From Rhodocyclaceae bacterium (GTDB taxonomy: Bacteria > Pseudomonadota > Gammaproteobacteria > Burkholderiales > Rhodocyclaceae), in the NCBI GenBank assembly GCA_026417115.1, contig JAOADW010000012.1, positions 1 through 64,000 of the forward strand: a stretch of DNA of 64,000 nt. Direction: 5' to 3'. This document shows positions 8,598-17,118 of this stretch, piece after piece (the first letter of the stretch is position 1; each line of letters begins with the position of its first letter). A program made the position numbers and the translations under genes. The notes beneath the pieces were generated by a model. That model saw only the letters and a list, made by a program, of their open reading frames with translations. It did no database searches and was not told where the DNA came from.

Positions 8598-9257
8598 TTA
8601 GCGGTTCTTGAGCACTTTGCGCTCCACGGCGAAGACGGCCGCCTCGACACGAGAAGTCAGGTTGAGCTTCGCCAGGATATGGCGCACGTGGAGTTTCACA
8701 GTGTCATGGCTGATGTCGAGCGCGCGCGCGATGGCCTTGTTCGATAGTCCCTTCGCGAGATATTCCAAGATTTCGCGTTCGCGCGCCGTCAGCTGGGAAA
8801 GCGCATCGTCTTTCGTCGTCGGCCCTCCGCTTTGCAAGAGGTTGACGAGCTTCAGGGTCATCGCGGGCGCCACGACGGTCTCTCCTCGGACTGCGCGCTG
8901 CACCGCATCGACCACGTCATCGGGTTCCATATCCTTGAGCAAATAGCCTTGCGCGCCAGCGTTCAGAGCGCTGGCGAGATCCTCCTCCGCATCGCTGACG
9001 GTGAGCACGAGCACGGGGCCTTGCCAGCCTTTGGCGCGTAGCGCGCGGATGAAAGCAAGCCCCCCATGGGGCGGCATGTTGAGGTCGGTGATCACCACAT
9101 CGGGCATGCTCGTCATCACGAGCTGCATGCCCTCTTCGCCGTTGCCCGCGATCCCAGCGACCTTGATCGCGCCGCGTTGTTCGAGCAATTCCGCGAGTCC
9201 CTTGCGAAACAGGGTGTGATCATCGATGAGCGCAACGCGAATAGGTCTCTCGTTCAT
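8598..9257 (-). CDS. LuxR/NarL-family response regulator
   Basis: 219 aa. N-terminal receiver domain with acidic pair DDH near residue 12, phospho-acceptor Asp in DVVITDLNMP near 57, and the K of KDMEP near 105. C-terminal LuxR-type helix-turn-helix at about 150-215 (LTAREREILEYLAKGLSNKAIARAL, read in two pieces). The start ATG overlaps the stop of the upstream sensor kinase gene by 4 bases, so the two form an operon. Closest in layout to NarL/NreC/DevR. The target genes are not evident from the sequence; one testable candidate is the dsr control region at 36.87-36.92 kb, which carries several short TAC-rich half-sites. Confidence 0.92.
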   Translation of the reverse strand: MNERPIRVALIDDHTLFRKGLAELLEQRGAIKVAGIAGNGEEGMQLVMTSMPDVVITDLNMPPHGGLAFIRALRAKGWQGPVLVLTVSDAEEDLASALNAGAQGYLLKDMEPDDVVDAVQRAVRGETVVAPAMTLKLVNLLQSGGPTTKDDALSQLTAREREILEYLAKGLSNKAIARALDISHDTVKLHVRHILAKLNLTSRVEAAVFAVERKVLKNR

Positions 9258-10501
9258 GACAAATGTTTCTTTCGCCCTTCATCGGGGCCAATCGCGGGCA
9301 AGGTCAGCCGCACCCGAAAGCCGCCTGCAGGTAAATTGGCCACTTCGACACGTCCTCCAATGAGACGGGCGCGCTCACGCATGATCGACAAGCCGAAATG
9401 ATCTTTGAGATGGGGATGCTCTTCGAAGCCGCCCGTGCGGTTGGCGATCGCGAAATAGCCGGGCCCCCCCCGGCCATTGTCATCGACGGTGACGACATAA
9501 TAATCGCCCGCGCCTTCGAGCGTGATCGTGGCCTGGGTCGCGCCAGAATGCCGTGCGACGTTGGCGAGCGCCTCTTGCACGATGAAAAAGACCTGCGCCT
9601 CTTGTTCGATCGACAGGCGCAAATCGACCAGGCGATTATCGAACTCGAGCGCAATGCCGGTGCGGTCCCGAAAGTTCTTGACCAGATTTTCCAGCGCATG
9701 GACTAAGCCCAGCGGATCCATCCGGCTGCGAAACTGGGAAAGCAGTTCGCGCAGTTGGGAATACGCTTCGTCGAGCGCCTGGGAAAGGTCGCCAGCCAGC
9801 TTGAGAGCGACCTCCTGATCCTGATCGCGCAACGCATCCTGCAAGAGCGCCATGCGCATCTTCATATAGGCCAGCGTTTGCGCCAGCGAATCATGGACCT
9901 CGGCGGCCATGAGCTGACGTTCGTTGGTCAGCGTGATGCGCAGATTCTCACGCTTGAGTTTGGCGTTTTCCAGCGCCATCCCGAGATGATCGCCAATGGT
10001 GCGGAAAAGCAGCACGACCTCTTCGGGCAATTCGAATTCCTGGGAGAGAAAAAGGTTGTAAGCCCCTTGCAAGCGGCCTCCGTGTTGCAAGGGGACGACC
10101 ACCATGGCGCGGCAATCTCGCAAGAAAAAAGGATGGTGCGTGCGCTGCGCGCACACCGAAAGATCGATTTCGAAATGCGAGCGGTTATCGGCGATCGCGC
10201 TCCCGCATTGGCCACAATCGATCGGCACGACACGCTCGCGTTCCACGACCTCCGGCGGCAAGCCCCGCGCCGCCACCAGCCGCAAGTGCTTGCCGTCGGC
10301 CGTCACCACGCGCACGGCGCCTGCATCCGCTTTCGCAAGCTTGAGCATCGTCCCAAGAAAACGACCGAGCAGCTCCTCGACGTCGTCTTCGTCGGCAAGG
10401 CTTGCCGAGACGGCGGAGAGCACTTCGAGCGATAAGAGACGAGAACGCTCGTCGGCACCCTCCCAGAGCACCTGCGGATGATCAGCGAGCGTTGCATCCA
10501 C
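9254..10501 (-). CDS. soluble GAF-domain sensor histidine kinase (NarX/NreB/DevS-like)
   Basis: 415 aa with no membrane segment. A GAF domain covers about residues 35-180 and carries four cysteines (C96, C99, C117, C130) in the pattern DCGQCG...C...C, which could hold a redox-active centre or metal. A coiled linker leads to a HisKA_3 dimerisation domain with the phospho-acceptor H203 in EVHDSLAQTLAY. The C-terminal HATPase has QEALANVARHS (N box) and VDDNGRGG (G box). It is coupled to the response regulator by an ATGA-type overlap. Being soluble with clustered Cys, it probably senses a cytoplasmic redox or gas signal. The signal itself is inference. Confidence 0.9.
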   Translation of the reverse strand: MDATLADHPQVLWEGADERSRLLSLEVLSAVSASLADEDDVEELLGRFLGTMLKLAKADAGAVRVVTADGKHLRLVAARGLPPEVVERERVVPIDCGQCGSAIADNRSHFEIDLSVCAQRTHHPFFLRDCRAMVVVPLQHGGRLQGAYNLFLSQEFELPEEVVLLFRTIGDHLGMALENAKLKRENLRITLTNERQLMAAEVHDSLAQTLAYMKMRMALLQDALRDQDQEVALKLAGDLSQALDEAYSQLRELLSQFRSRMDPLGLVHALENLVKNFRDRTGIALEFDNRLVDLRLSIEQEAQVFFIVQEALANVARHSGATQATITLEGAGDYYVVTVDDNGRGGPGYFAIANRTGGFEEHPHLKDHFGLSIMRERARLIGGRVEVANLPAGGFRVRLTLPAIGPDEGRKKHLS

Positions 10502-10571
10502 GCGTCGTCTCCCCTAGAGGCCTAGTCTCGTCATCTCTGCAGAATTTGCGATTCTACCGCTTAGGCGGCGC

Positions 10572-11132
10572 TCAATCGGCTAACCGCCAGGCTCCCGTAA
10601 GCGTTTTCTCCGCCCAGAGCAAGGCTGCGATCGTCTTGCCATCGGTGATTTCTCCGTCACGCACAGCCAACAAAGCATCCGCAAGGCTCAATTCGACGAT
10701 TTCCAGGATTTCGCCGTGGTCGAGTGCTGCGCCGATATAGCTGAGTCCTTGCGCCCAAAAGATCTCGATGTGCTCGTCGGCATAGCCGATCGCCGGGTGC
10801 AAGACGCCAAGATGACGCCAAAAATTCGCTCGATACCCCGTTTCCTCCTGCAATTCTCGACGGGCAGTGTCGAGCGGATGTTCCCCCTGATCGATTTTCC
10901 CTGCAGGCAATTCCAGAAAAACCGCTCGCAGAGGATGGCGATATTGGCGCTCGAATAGCAACTTTCCATTGTCGAGCACGGCGATGATGACGACAGCCCC
11001 TGGGTGGCGAATGTATTCGCGTACCCCGAGAGCGCCATCGGGCAAACGCACGCGATCCCGATAGACCTTGAGCAAGCGGCCATCGAACACTTGCTCCGTT
11101 TCAAGCGTTTCTTCGATCAGGTGGTCATCCAT
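10572..11132 (-). CDS. nudF: ADP-ribose pyrophosphatase-type Nudix hydrolase
   Basis: 186 aa. The Nudix box reads GKIDQGEHPLDTARRELQEETGY (shown here only as its ends GKIDQGEH and ARRELQEETGY), near residues 80-105, with the upstream FERQYRHPLRAVFLELPAG typical of ADP-sugar pyrophosphatases. It is expected to hydrolyse ADP-ribose to AMP and ribose 5-phosphate in the cytoplasm. It is a stand-alone leftward gene, about 70 bases downstream of the divergent-side kinase start and back to back with the 150-aa gene at 11221. Substrate within the ADP-sugar group is not certain. Confidence 0.88.
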   Translation of the reverse strand: MDDHLIEETLETEQVFDGRLLKVYRDRVRLPDGALGVREYIRHPGAVVIIAVLDNGKLLFERQYRHPLRAVFLELPAGKIDQGEHPLDTARRELQEETGYRANFWRHLGVLHPAIGYADEHIEIFWAQGLSYIGAALDHGEILEIVELSLADALLAVRDGEITDGKTIAALLWAEKTLTGAWRLAD

Positions 11133-11220
11133 ATCGCCCCCGCTTGAACTTCAGGGAATGATCACAATCTTATCTAATCATAAAAAAACATGTTCCATCA
11201 ACCCAACAGGAGATTCTGTC

Positions 11221-11673
11221 ATGTCTTTCATCCCTGGATTCGATGCCGATGGCGTTGTCACGATCAACCGTGTAATTCTGAAACCAGGTTTTTCCGTCGA
11301 GGACCTCGAAGAGCGCGTCGCTCTCCTTTGTGAGAACGTCAAGACCTATCATTCCGAAACGGGCTTCATCGGCGGCATGGTGGTGATGAACAGTGGCCAA
11401 GTTTCCAATGAAGGGTCGACCATTGGCCAAGCGGTCGAAAGTCCGCTCAAGGATCGTGAAGCGCTGATCATCACCTTTTGGCGCTCTTTCGAAGATCACG
11501 AGGCTTCCCACCGCTCGGAGACCTTCCAGCCGTTGTTCAAACGAGTCTTGGAATTGTGCGAGAACGGCAACGAAGAAATCGCCTACCGGCTGTTGTGGGC
11601 AGGCAAGGCTTACTCGCCAGAAGAGGCGCGCGCTGCGCGGGAGGCCAAGGAGCGCTATCGGAAAGCCGCCTGA
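11221..11673 (+). CDS. 150-aa protein of unknown function (possible dimeric alpha/beta-barrel fold)
   Basis: 150 aa, starting MSFIPGFDADGVVTINRVI behind a clear ribosome binding site (ACAGGAGATTC). An in-frame upstream start at 11068 would overlap the Nudix gene and is rejected. Features seen: a short N-terminal strand, a segment with HSETGFIGGMVVMNSG, then ITFWRSFEDHEASHRSETF followed by a long charged helical tail rich in Ala, Glu and Arg. The strand-helix pattern with W/F-H-x-x-S near the end of the core recalls antibiotic-biosynthesis-monooxygenase-like domains, but I cannot assign it firmly. No partner gene is nearby: it is flanked by a divergent Nudix gene and a convergent thiolase. Confidence 0.7.
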   Translation: MSFIPGFDADGVVTINRVILKPGFSVEDLEERVALLCENVKTYHSETGFIGGMVVMNSGQVSNEGSTIGQAVESPLKDREALIITFWRSFEDHEASHRSETFQPLFKRVLELCENGNEEIAYRLLWAGKAYSPEEARAAREAKERYRKAA

Positions 11674-11689
11674 AAATACACAAGATCCC

Positions 11690-11710
11690 GGGCCGCATGC
11701 GATGCGGCCC
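11690..11710 (-). terminator. hairpin between the 150-aa gene and the thiolase gene (possible bidirectional terminator)
   Basis: A perfect 9-bp stem, GGGCCGCAT pairing with ATGCGGCCC, with a 3-base loop. Read leftward it is followed by a T-rich stretch (TTGTGTATTTT), which fits termination of the thiolase transcript. Read rightward there is no T-run. Confidence 0.6.
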
Positions 11711-11727
11711 TCGCCAGCGCCTTTGCG

Positions 11728-12912
11728 CTAGAGTCGCTCCCAAATCGTCGTGATGCCTTGGCCGCCGCCGATGCACATCGTTGCCAGTCCATAGCGGGCG
11801 CCGAGGCGGTGTAATTCGTGCAGCAATTTGGTCACGAGGATGGCGCCGGTCGCCCCGACGGGGTGACCCAACGCAATGGCGCCGCCGTTGGGATTGGTTT
11901 TGGCGGGGTCGAAACCGAGGATGCGAGCAACGGTGAGCGCCTGTACCGCGAATGCTTCATTCGATTCGATCACGTCGATCTGATCGAGGCTAAGCCCTGC
12001 TTTTTTCAACGCCACTTGGGTCGAGGGAATCGGTCCTTCCCCCATCACCTCATTGGGCACGCCCGCAATGGCGTAAGCGACCAAGCGCGCGATGGGCTTG
12101 TAGCCTTTGGCCGCAGCCTTCGCCGCATCCGCGAGGACGAGGAATGCCGCCGCGTCATTGATGCCAGAAGCATTACCGGCAGTGACCGTGCCGTCTTTCT
12201 TGAAAGCCGGCTTGAGCTTGGCGAGGGTTTCTAGTGTCGTGCCTGGCTTAGGATGCTCGTCGGTGTCGAAGACGACTTCCCCTTTCTTGGTTTTCAATGC
12301 GATGGGAACAATCTGCGAGCGGAAACGCCCTTCTTGGATCGCCCGCGCAGCGCGAGCCTGGGACTCCACGGCATACGCATCTTGTTCTTCCCGGCTGATG
12401 CGATGCTTGGCGGCCAGATTTTCCGCCGTGATGCCCATGTGGCCGACGCCAAAAGGATCCGTGAGCACCGCGACCATCGCATCGATGGCTTGCGTATCGC
12501 CCATACGGGCGCCAGATCGTAGCGCCGGCAACAGGTATGCGCCACGCGACATCACTTCCACGCCGCCGCCGAGCGCGAAATCGGCATCGCCCAATTGAAT
12601 CGCCTGCGCGGCATTCACGATGGCTTGCTGCCCAGAGCCGCAGAGCCGGTTAACGGCAAAAGCCACTGAATCCATGGACATACCGCCTTGGATCGTCGCC
12701 ACCCGCGGGACATAGGCATAACGCGCCTCTGTCGGAATGCAGTTGCCGACCGCTGCAAACGTCACTTCCTTGGCATCGACGCCGGCCCTCTCGATCGCCG
12801 CTTTGACGATCAATCCCCCGAGATCCGCAGGCTCCATGCCAGCAAGCGACCCACCAAACGCCCCGATCGCCGAACGCACGGCGGACAGGACCACGACTTC
12901 TCGAATTGCCAT
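11728..12912 (-). CDS. acetyl-CoA acetyltransferase (thiolase)
   Basis: 394 aa, normal for the family. The start at 12912 (MAIREVVVLSAVR) has the ribosome binding site AAGGAG and matches the conserved N-terminus better than upstream in-frame starts. The nucleophilic cysteine is in NRLCGSGQQAI near residue 89, the catalytic His in GHPVGATGA near 350, and the second Cys in CIGGGQG near 380. It condenses or cleaves acetyl-CoA/acetoacetyl-CoA, for polyhydroxybutyrate synthesis or fatty-acid breakdown. No phaB or phaC is near, so its pathway cannot be read from context. It ends before a hairpin terminator. Confidence 0.95.
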   Translation of the reverse strand: MAIREVVVLSAVRSAIGAFGGSLAGMEPADLGGLIVKAAIERAGVDAKEVTFAAVGNCIPTEARYAYVPRVATIQGGMSMDSVAFAVNRLCGSGQQAIVNAAQAIQLGDADFALGGGVEVMSRGAYLLPALRSGARMGDTQAIDAMVAVLTDPFGVGHMGITAENLAAKHRISREEQDAYAVESQARAARAIQEGRFRSQIVPIALKTKKGEVVFDTDEHPKPGTTLETLAKLKPAFKKDGTVTAGNASGINDAAAFLVLADAAKAAAKGYKPIARLVAYAIAGVPNEVMGEGPIPSTQVALKKAGLSLDQIDVIESNEAFAVQALTVARILGFDPAKTNPNGGAIALGHPVGATGAILVTKLLHELHRLGARYGLATMCIGGGQGITTIWERL

Positions 12913-12964
12913 TGCATCCACTCCTTGCTTTTGTCGATTCGTACCCCTCGATGAGACGCCCGCG

Positions 12965-13876
12965 CTAGCCAAGCCATGCTGCCAGCGTCATCAACGCCAG
13001 CACCGATAGTATCACGACGACCGTTCTCCAAACCAAGCCGATTGCGCTCGCGAGGTGATCCACATCGGCATTGTCGGCAAGTCCAAGCTCAGGGCGAGCC
13101 TCGATTTCTCCTCCCACCGCGATGGGCTGGCCGAGCTTGACGCCCAGCGCCCCAGCCCCCGCGGCCAGGAGAATGCCCGTCGTGGCGTTGGGCCATTGCG
13201 CCGCCTGGGTGCGCCAACAATAAATCGCATCCTCGAAATCGCCGACGATCGCAAAAGTCATGGCCGTCAGACGCACGGGAAGCCAGTCCAAATAAAAAAG
13301 GGCTTTCTCGGCAAAGTGGAAGAAATGCCCGCGCTCATCGCCGTGCTTCCACGCCTCGACGAAAACAGCCGCCAGGCGATAGAGCAATGCGCCCCCTGGG
13401 CCAAGGATCAAAAACCAAAACAAAGGGGCGAAGACGAATCGATAAGCAGCCGACAATCCTTCCTCGATGGTAAGACGCGCCAGTTCTGCCCGCCCATGCC
13501 CAGAGGCGGAGCGGCCGCGCCACTGCCCGAGGGTTGCACGTGCACGCTCCAGCTCACCCATACGCAAGGCAAGATGGATGTCGGTAAACGCATGGCTGAA
13601 CTGGCGGAATCCCATGATGCCATAAAGCACGATCACCGTGAAAACGAAACCGAGCAATGGCGATAGCTGCGCCAAGCTCCACTGCATGACCGCAATGAGC
13701 AGCGCGGGAGCGGCAACCCCCAAGCCCCACGCCCATAGCGCATGGCGAAACTGGCCGCCATTGCAGTGGCGTTCGAGCCACTCGGCCCATGACGCAGCCA
13801 TACCCAGCAAGCGTTCGGCAGGCGCCGCCTTCAATTGTTCGAGCAGGAAAACCGTGAATACGGCCAACAGAGCCAT
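12965..13876 (-). CDS. CobD/CbiB-family integral membrane protein
   Basis: 303 aa with several hydrophobic segments (for example ALLAVFTVFLLEQL at the N-terminus, LWAWGLGVAAPALLIAVM, and a C-terminal VVVILSVLALMTLAAW). The layout and motifs such as GFRQFSHAFTDIHLAL and YCWRTQA resemble the CobD/CbiB-like proteins annotated in many betaproteobacteria. Those lack a demonstrated cobalamin role and somewhat resemble AmpE. No cobalamin ring genes flank it, so a role in adenosylcobinamide synthesis is not supported by context. It is followed leftward by the thiolase, with about 50 bases between. Confidence 0.72.
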   Translation of the reverse strand: MALLAVFTVFLLEQLKAAPAERLLGMAASWAEWLERHCNGGQFRHALWAWGLGVAAPALLIAVMQWSLAQLSPLLGFVFTVIVLYGIMGFRQFSHAFTDIHLALRMGELERARATLGQWRGRSASGHGRAELARLTIEEGLSAAYRFVFAPLFWFLILGPGGALLYRLAAVFVEAWKHGDERGHFFHFAEKALFYLDWLPVRLTAMTFAIVGDFEDAIYCWRTQAAQWPNATTGILLAAGAGALGVKLGQPIAVGGEIEARPELGLADNADVDHLASAIGLVWRTVVVILSVLALMTLAAWLG

Positions 13877-14082
13877 GATCGATCCGCCTAAGGCATCCCG
13901 GCGATAAACGCGCGCATCCTGCGGAATGTATCATGTCGCGGCCTTTCTTGCATGCCGCACCCAGAGGGGGGATGCGCAGTCGGAAAGAGGAACGGATCTT
14001 CCACCCCTACCGCCGCCGGCCAGCCTCTTCTTTGAAGCAGTGGCGTTTGCATCCTGGCGCGGTGAGCGTCATTTGCGTTGTA

Positions 14083-14679
14083 TCAGCCACCGCGCTCTTC
14101 ATCCAGCAGGAAGCGGCGCAATTCGCGCACCATGCCCGCAGTGGCGCCCCAGATACAATAGTCCTGCCAGACAAGCGTCCAATAGCGCCTGATCATGCCA
14201 CGATGATACGCTCGCCGTTGCCGATAGTTGCTTTCGTCCAATAAGAAAGACAGCGGCGTTTCGAAGACCTCGGCCACTTCGTTGTCGTCCGGCGCAAGCA
14301 TGAAAGTCGGTGCGACGAGGCCCACCACCGGCGTGACTGCATAGCCCGTTGACGTCAAATAAAGCGGCAATGTGGTGAGTACCTCAACCTCCTCGGGCCG
14401 TATCCCAACTTCCTCGCGAGCCTCGCGCAACGCCGTAGCGACCGGCGAGTCGTCCTCTGGTTCGCAGCGCCCGCCGGGAAAGCTCACTTGTCCCGCGTGG
14501 TCGCGCAAATGCGGCGCTCGCAGCGTAAATAGCATCGTCAAGCCGTCAGGGCGTTCGACGATCGGCATCAAGACGGCCGCTGGCGTAGGCTGCGCGGGCC
14601 CCTCGCTGACGCATATTCCTCCCGCACTCGCCCGCTGACGGCAACGGGCGCGCAGCCAATGGGCATCGAAGGCGATCAT
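14083..14679 (-). CDS. CoA pyrophosphatase-type Nudix hydrolase
   Basis: 198 aa from the ATG at 14679 (MIAFDAHWLRARCRQ), chosen because related proteins begin at this point; in-frame starts up to 14853 give longer forms without a better ribosome binding site. The core has LFTLRAPHLRDHAGQVSFPGG followed by CEPEDDSPVATALREAREEVG, the Nudix signature with the preceding FPGG typical of the NudL/YeaB CoA-diphosphatase group. It should split CoA or related dinucleotides into 4'-phosphopantetheine and 3',5'-ADP. It lies downstream of the retropepsin-like gene, in the same direction. Confidence 0.83.
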   Translation of the reverse strand: MIAFDAHWLRARCRQRASAGGICVSEGPAQPTPAAVLMPIVERPDGLTMLFTLRAPHLRDHAGQVSFPGGRCEPEDDSPVATALREAREEVGIRPEEVEVLTTLPLYLTSTGYAVTPVVGLVAPTFMLAPDDNEVAEVFETPLSFLLDESNYRQRRAYHRGMIRRYWTLVWQDYCIWGATAGMVRELRRFLLDEERGG

Positions 14680-14896
14680 CGCCGCCTCATGCCGGTCGGC
14701 GGGCAACGCCCCCTCGGCAAGAAAAGGAGCCATTGGCAGGAACGCGACATACCAGGAGCCCATGCAAGAAGGCCTTCCGCTTTCTCGACGGCAAGAAAAC
14801 CCCATGTTCCCAGCAACCCCCTCGCCGACGAGGGGCGTCGCACAGACCGCCAAGCATTTCGGGCCCCTGAGGGCTGGGTAGGCATGTCACCGGAAG

Positions 14897-15529
14897 TCAA
14901 AAACGCCGGATCAGCGTCATCGTATCGCCATCGCGACGGATTTCGAAGCGATTGAGCGCGCTCATCCCGAGCAGAGACACGGGCAAGTCCCCTTCATGGA
15001 TCACGGCTTCGACGTCATAGAGCGTGACGCCACCCAGGGTCAAACGCGCCAAGCGCACCTTGCGCACGGCAACAGGTCCATTCGCAGTCAGCGAGACACC
15101 AGCTTCTCCTTTGTCGGGATCGATCCCCGCGCGCTGGGCGTCGCGCATTCCCAAGGCGACCATCGTCGCTCCCGTATCGACGAGAAAGCGTAAGGAGACG
15201 CCATTGACGGCGCCATGGACATGAAAGTGACCGCGAGCATCGGCCGTCAGCGTCAGCGCCTCTTTGCTCGCTGCCGGCATCGTGGCGACCCGTTCCCCCA
15301 AGCGAAGGCGCCGCTCTTTGCCCTCGATGGCGACGATCGCGGCGCCGTTTTCGACGCCGAGCAATTGCACGCCGCCTTTCTTTTCTCCTTTGGACAGGGA
15401 AACGCGCTGGCCATCGATGACGAGAATCGCCCTCTCGCCGCCCGCGAGTCCAGCCAAGGCCACATCGGCACCCCAGGCAGGCATGCCCATCGCGAGAAGA
15501 GAGGACATACAATAGGCCCGTCTTTTCAC
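14897..15529 (-). CDS. exported retropepsin-like aspartic protease
   Basis: About 210 aa. The N-terminus, with basic residues then CMSSLLAMGMPAWGADV, is a plausible signal peptide. Near residue 120 is LVDTGATMVALGM, the D-T-G catalytic motif of the clan AA single-domain aspartic proteases that dimerise to form the active site; LLGMSALNRFEI near the C-terminus is the usual second landmark. Start choice is awkward: an ATG at 15544 would overlap the start codon of the divergent amidotransferase gene at 15543. I list the GTG at 15529, which follows AGGAAAC. Substrate unknown. Confidence 0.78.
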   Translation of the reverse strand: MKRRAYCMSSLLAMGMPAWGADVALAGLAGGERAILVIDGQRVSLSKGEKKGGVQLLGVENGAAIVAIEGKERRLRLGERVATMPAASKEALTLTADARGHFHVHGAVNGVSLRFLVDTGATMVALGMRDAQRAGIDPDKGEAGVSLTANGPVAVRKVRLARLTLGGVTLYDVEAVIHEGDLPVSLLGMSALNRFEIRRDGDTMTLIRRF

Positions 15530-15542
15530 GTTTCCTGTCTTC

Positions 15543-16244
15543 ATGAAGCCCGTCGCCATTTTCCGCCACAGCCTGCTCGAAGGTCCAGGATATTTTGCCA
15601 CTTTCCTCGACCGTCAAGGCATTCCTTGGCGTCTCGTGCGCCTCGATGCGCATGAGGCGCCCCCCGAGGACGCCAAGGCCTTCTCCGGGCTCTGCTTCAT
15701 GGGTGGGCCGATGAGCGTCAATGACGATTTGCCCTGGATCGCGCCCGTCCTTGCCCTGATCCGCCAAGCCGTCCAAGACGGCATTCCCGTCATCGGCCAC
15801 TGCCTGGGCGGCCAATTGATGGCCAAGGCGCTGGGCGGCCAAGTGACGAAAAACCCGGTCAAGGAAATCGGCTGGGGGGAAGTCTGGTCATGTGGCCCCG
15901 CGGCAAGCGCTTGGCTTGGCCCATGCGATCGCTTCCCAGCGTTCCATTGGCATGGAGAGACGTTTTCCTTGCCGCCAAACGCCAGCCATATCCTGGCAAG
16001 CGCCCACTGCAAGCACCAAGGATTCGCCCTGGGACCACACCTCGCGCTGCAATGCCATGTCGAAATGACGGCACAGATGATCGAGGACTGGTGTGCCGCC
16101 TGGCATGAAGAAGGTGTGCTTCCCGGCCCCTCGGTGCAGACGCCGGAACAAATCTTCGCAGCCATGGAGACGAACCTGCCCTTGATGCGCAAGGCCGCCG
16201 ATCGGCTTTATACCTGCTGGTTGAAGGGCGTCGTCGGCGCCTGA
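15543..16244 (+). CDS. class I glutamine amidotransferase domain protein
   Basis: 233 aa, a stand-alone GATase1 domain. The nucleophile elbow is GHCLGGQLMAKALGG near residue 88, the HWHGETFSLP segment near 145, and the catalytic His region QCHVEMTAQM near 175. These free-standing GuaA-like domains are often annotated as GMP synthase-type amidotransferases but have no synthetase partner here. The start codon overlaps in antisense with the possible ATG of the protease gene, so the two divergent genes share almost no promoter space. The acceptor of the ammonia is unknown. Confidence 0.85.
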   Translation: MKPVAIFRHSLLEGPGYFATFLDRQGIPWRLVRLDAHEAPPEDAKAFSGLCFMGGPMSVNDDLPWIAPVLALIRQAVQDGIPVIGHCLGGQLMAKALGGQVTKNPVKEIGWGEVWSCGPAASAWLGPCDRFPAFHWHGETFSLPPNASHILASAHCKHQGFALGPHLALQCHVEMTAQMIEDWCAAWHEEGVLPGPSVQTPEQIFAAMETNLPLMRKAADRLYTCWLKGVVGA

Positions 16245-16305
16245 CGCGGCCGTCAGCGCCGATGCCGATGGCAGCCCCTAGGCCGCATGCGCGCCGCGGC
16301 TTCGC

Positions 16306-16800
16306 TCAATCCCGATAGTTTCCGAACTTCAATGGGTAATCGCCGATGGTGGCGCGTACGAGGGCGATTGCCTCCTGGAGCGTGTCTTTTTTTGCGCCGG
16401 AGACGCGGACGGCATCTCCTTGGATTGCCGCCTGCACTTTGAGCTTGCTGTCCTTGAGCAGCTTGACGATCTTTTTGCCGAGCTCCTGATCGATGCCGCT
16501 CTTGATCGAAAGCGTCTGTTTCACTTTGTTGCCAGAGACTGTCTCGATGCGCCCGGGCACGAGCCGTTTCGTGCTCTCGCGCTCCTTTTTCTCCATCTCC
16601 GGAAACAGAATGTCCTTCACCTGGCCTAATTGGAATTCGGAATCGCCATAAAGCGTCAGCACCTTGTTCTTCTCATCGAGCTCGACGCGCGCCGAAGTGC
16701 CTTTGAAATCGTAACGGTTGCCGATGTGTCGCCCCGCGACATTGACCGCGTTTATGAGCGCCACCCAATCGACGTCGGAAGTGATATCGAACGAAGGCAT
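16306..16800 (-). CDS. yajQ: YajQ-family nucleotide-binding protein
   Basis: 164 aa, typical of the family. It starts MPSFDITSDVDWVALINAVN and contains HIGNRYDFKGTSARVELDE, both hallmarks. Members bind nucleic acid or, in Xanthomonas, cyclic di-GMP and act as regulators. Residue-level evidence for ligand choice is not visible. It is followed leftward by a low-T intergenic gap, and lies 3 bases downstream of the ppnP gene, so the two are probably co-transcribed. Confidence 0.95.
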   Translation of the reverse strand: MPSFDITSDVDWVALINAVNVAGRHIGNRYDFKGTSARVELDEKNKVLTLYGDSEFQLGQVKDILFPEMEKKERESTKRLVPGRIETVSGNKVKQTLSIKSGIDQELGKKIVKLLKDSKLKVQAAIQGDAVRVSGAKKDTLQEAIALVRATIGDYPLKFGNYRD

Positions 16801-16803
16801 GGC

Positions 16804-17115
16804 TTAGCCAAAATGACAGACATAATGATAGGGCTCCCCGCTGACCTCGATCTCAAACGAGGAATTGGCGGGCACCGAAAACGACTCCCCCACGCCGCAG
16901 GATTTCCATTCTCCGCCGGCTATGCGGTAACGACAGGCGCCTGCGACCGTCTCCATGACTTCCGCAGAGGCAGTATTGAAGGCGAGCCGCGAAGGAAGAA
17001 TCACCCCCACGCTTTTCTTCGCGCCATCCGCGCAAACGACGGTATGGCTGATGCATTTGCCATCGAAATAGACATTCGCCTTCTTGGCCACCGAGACATT
17101 GTCGAGATATGCCAT
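16804..17115 (-). CDS. ppnP: pyrimidine/purine nucleoside phosphorylase
   Basis: 103 aa, a compact cupin of the PpnP (YaiE/DUF1255) family. It starts near LDNVSVAKKANVYFDGKCIS and ends FEIEVSGEPYHYVCHFG, the conserved ending of the family. The enzyme phosphorolyses a range of nucleosides to base and ribose 1-phosphate. The gene abuts yajQ (3 bases) and sits 3 bases after the DUF2788 gene, so argG-DUF2788-ppnP-yajQ may share a transcript. Confidence 0.92.
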   Translation of the reverse strand: MAYLDNVSVAKKANVYFDGKCISHTVVCADGAKKSVGVILPSRLAFNTASAEVMETVAGACRYRIAGGEWKSCGVGESFSVPANSSFEIEVSGEPYHYVCHFG

Positions 17116-17118
17116 GGA

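Noticed and set aside
13877-14082. Rightward open frames in the gap upstream of the CobD/CbiB-family gene
   Set aside because: Arg/Pro-rich translation without homology signs. They run into the Nudix gene on the other strand and lack a ribosome binding site.
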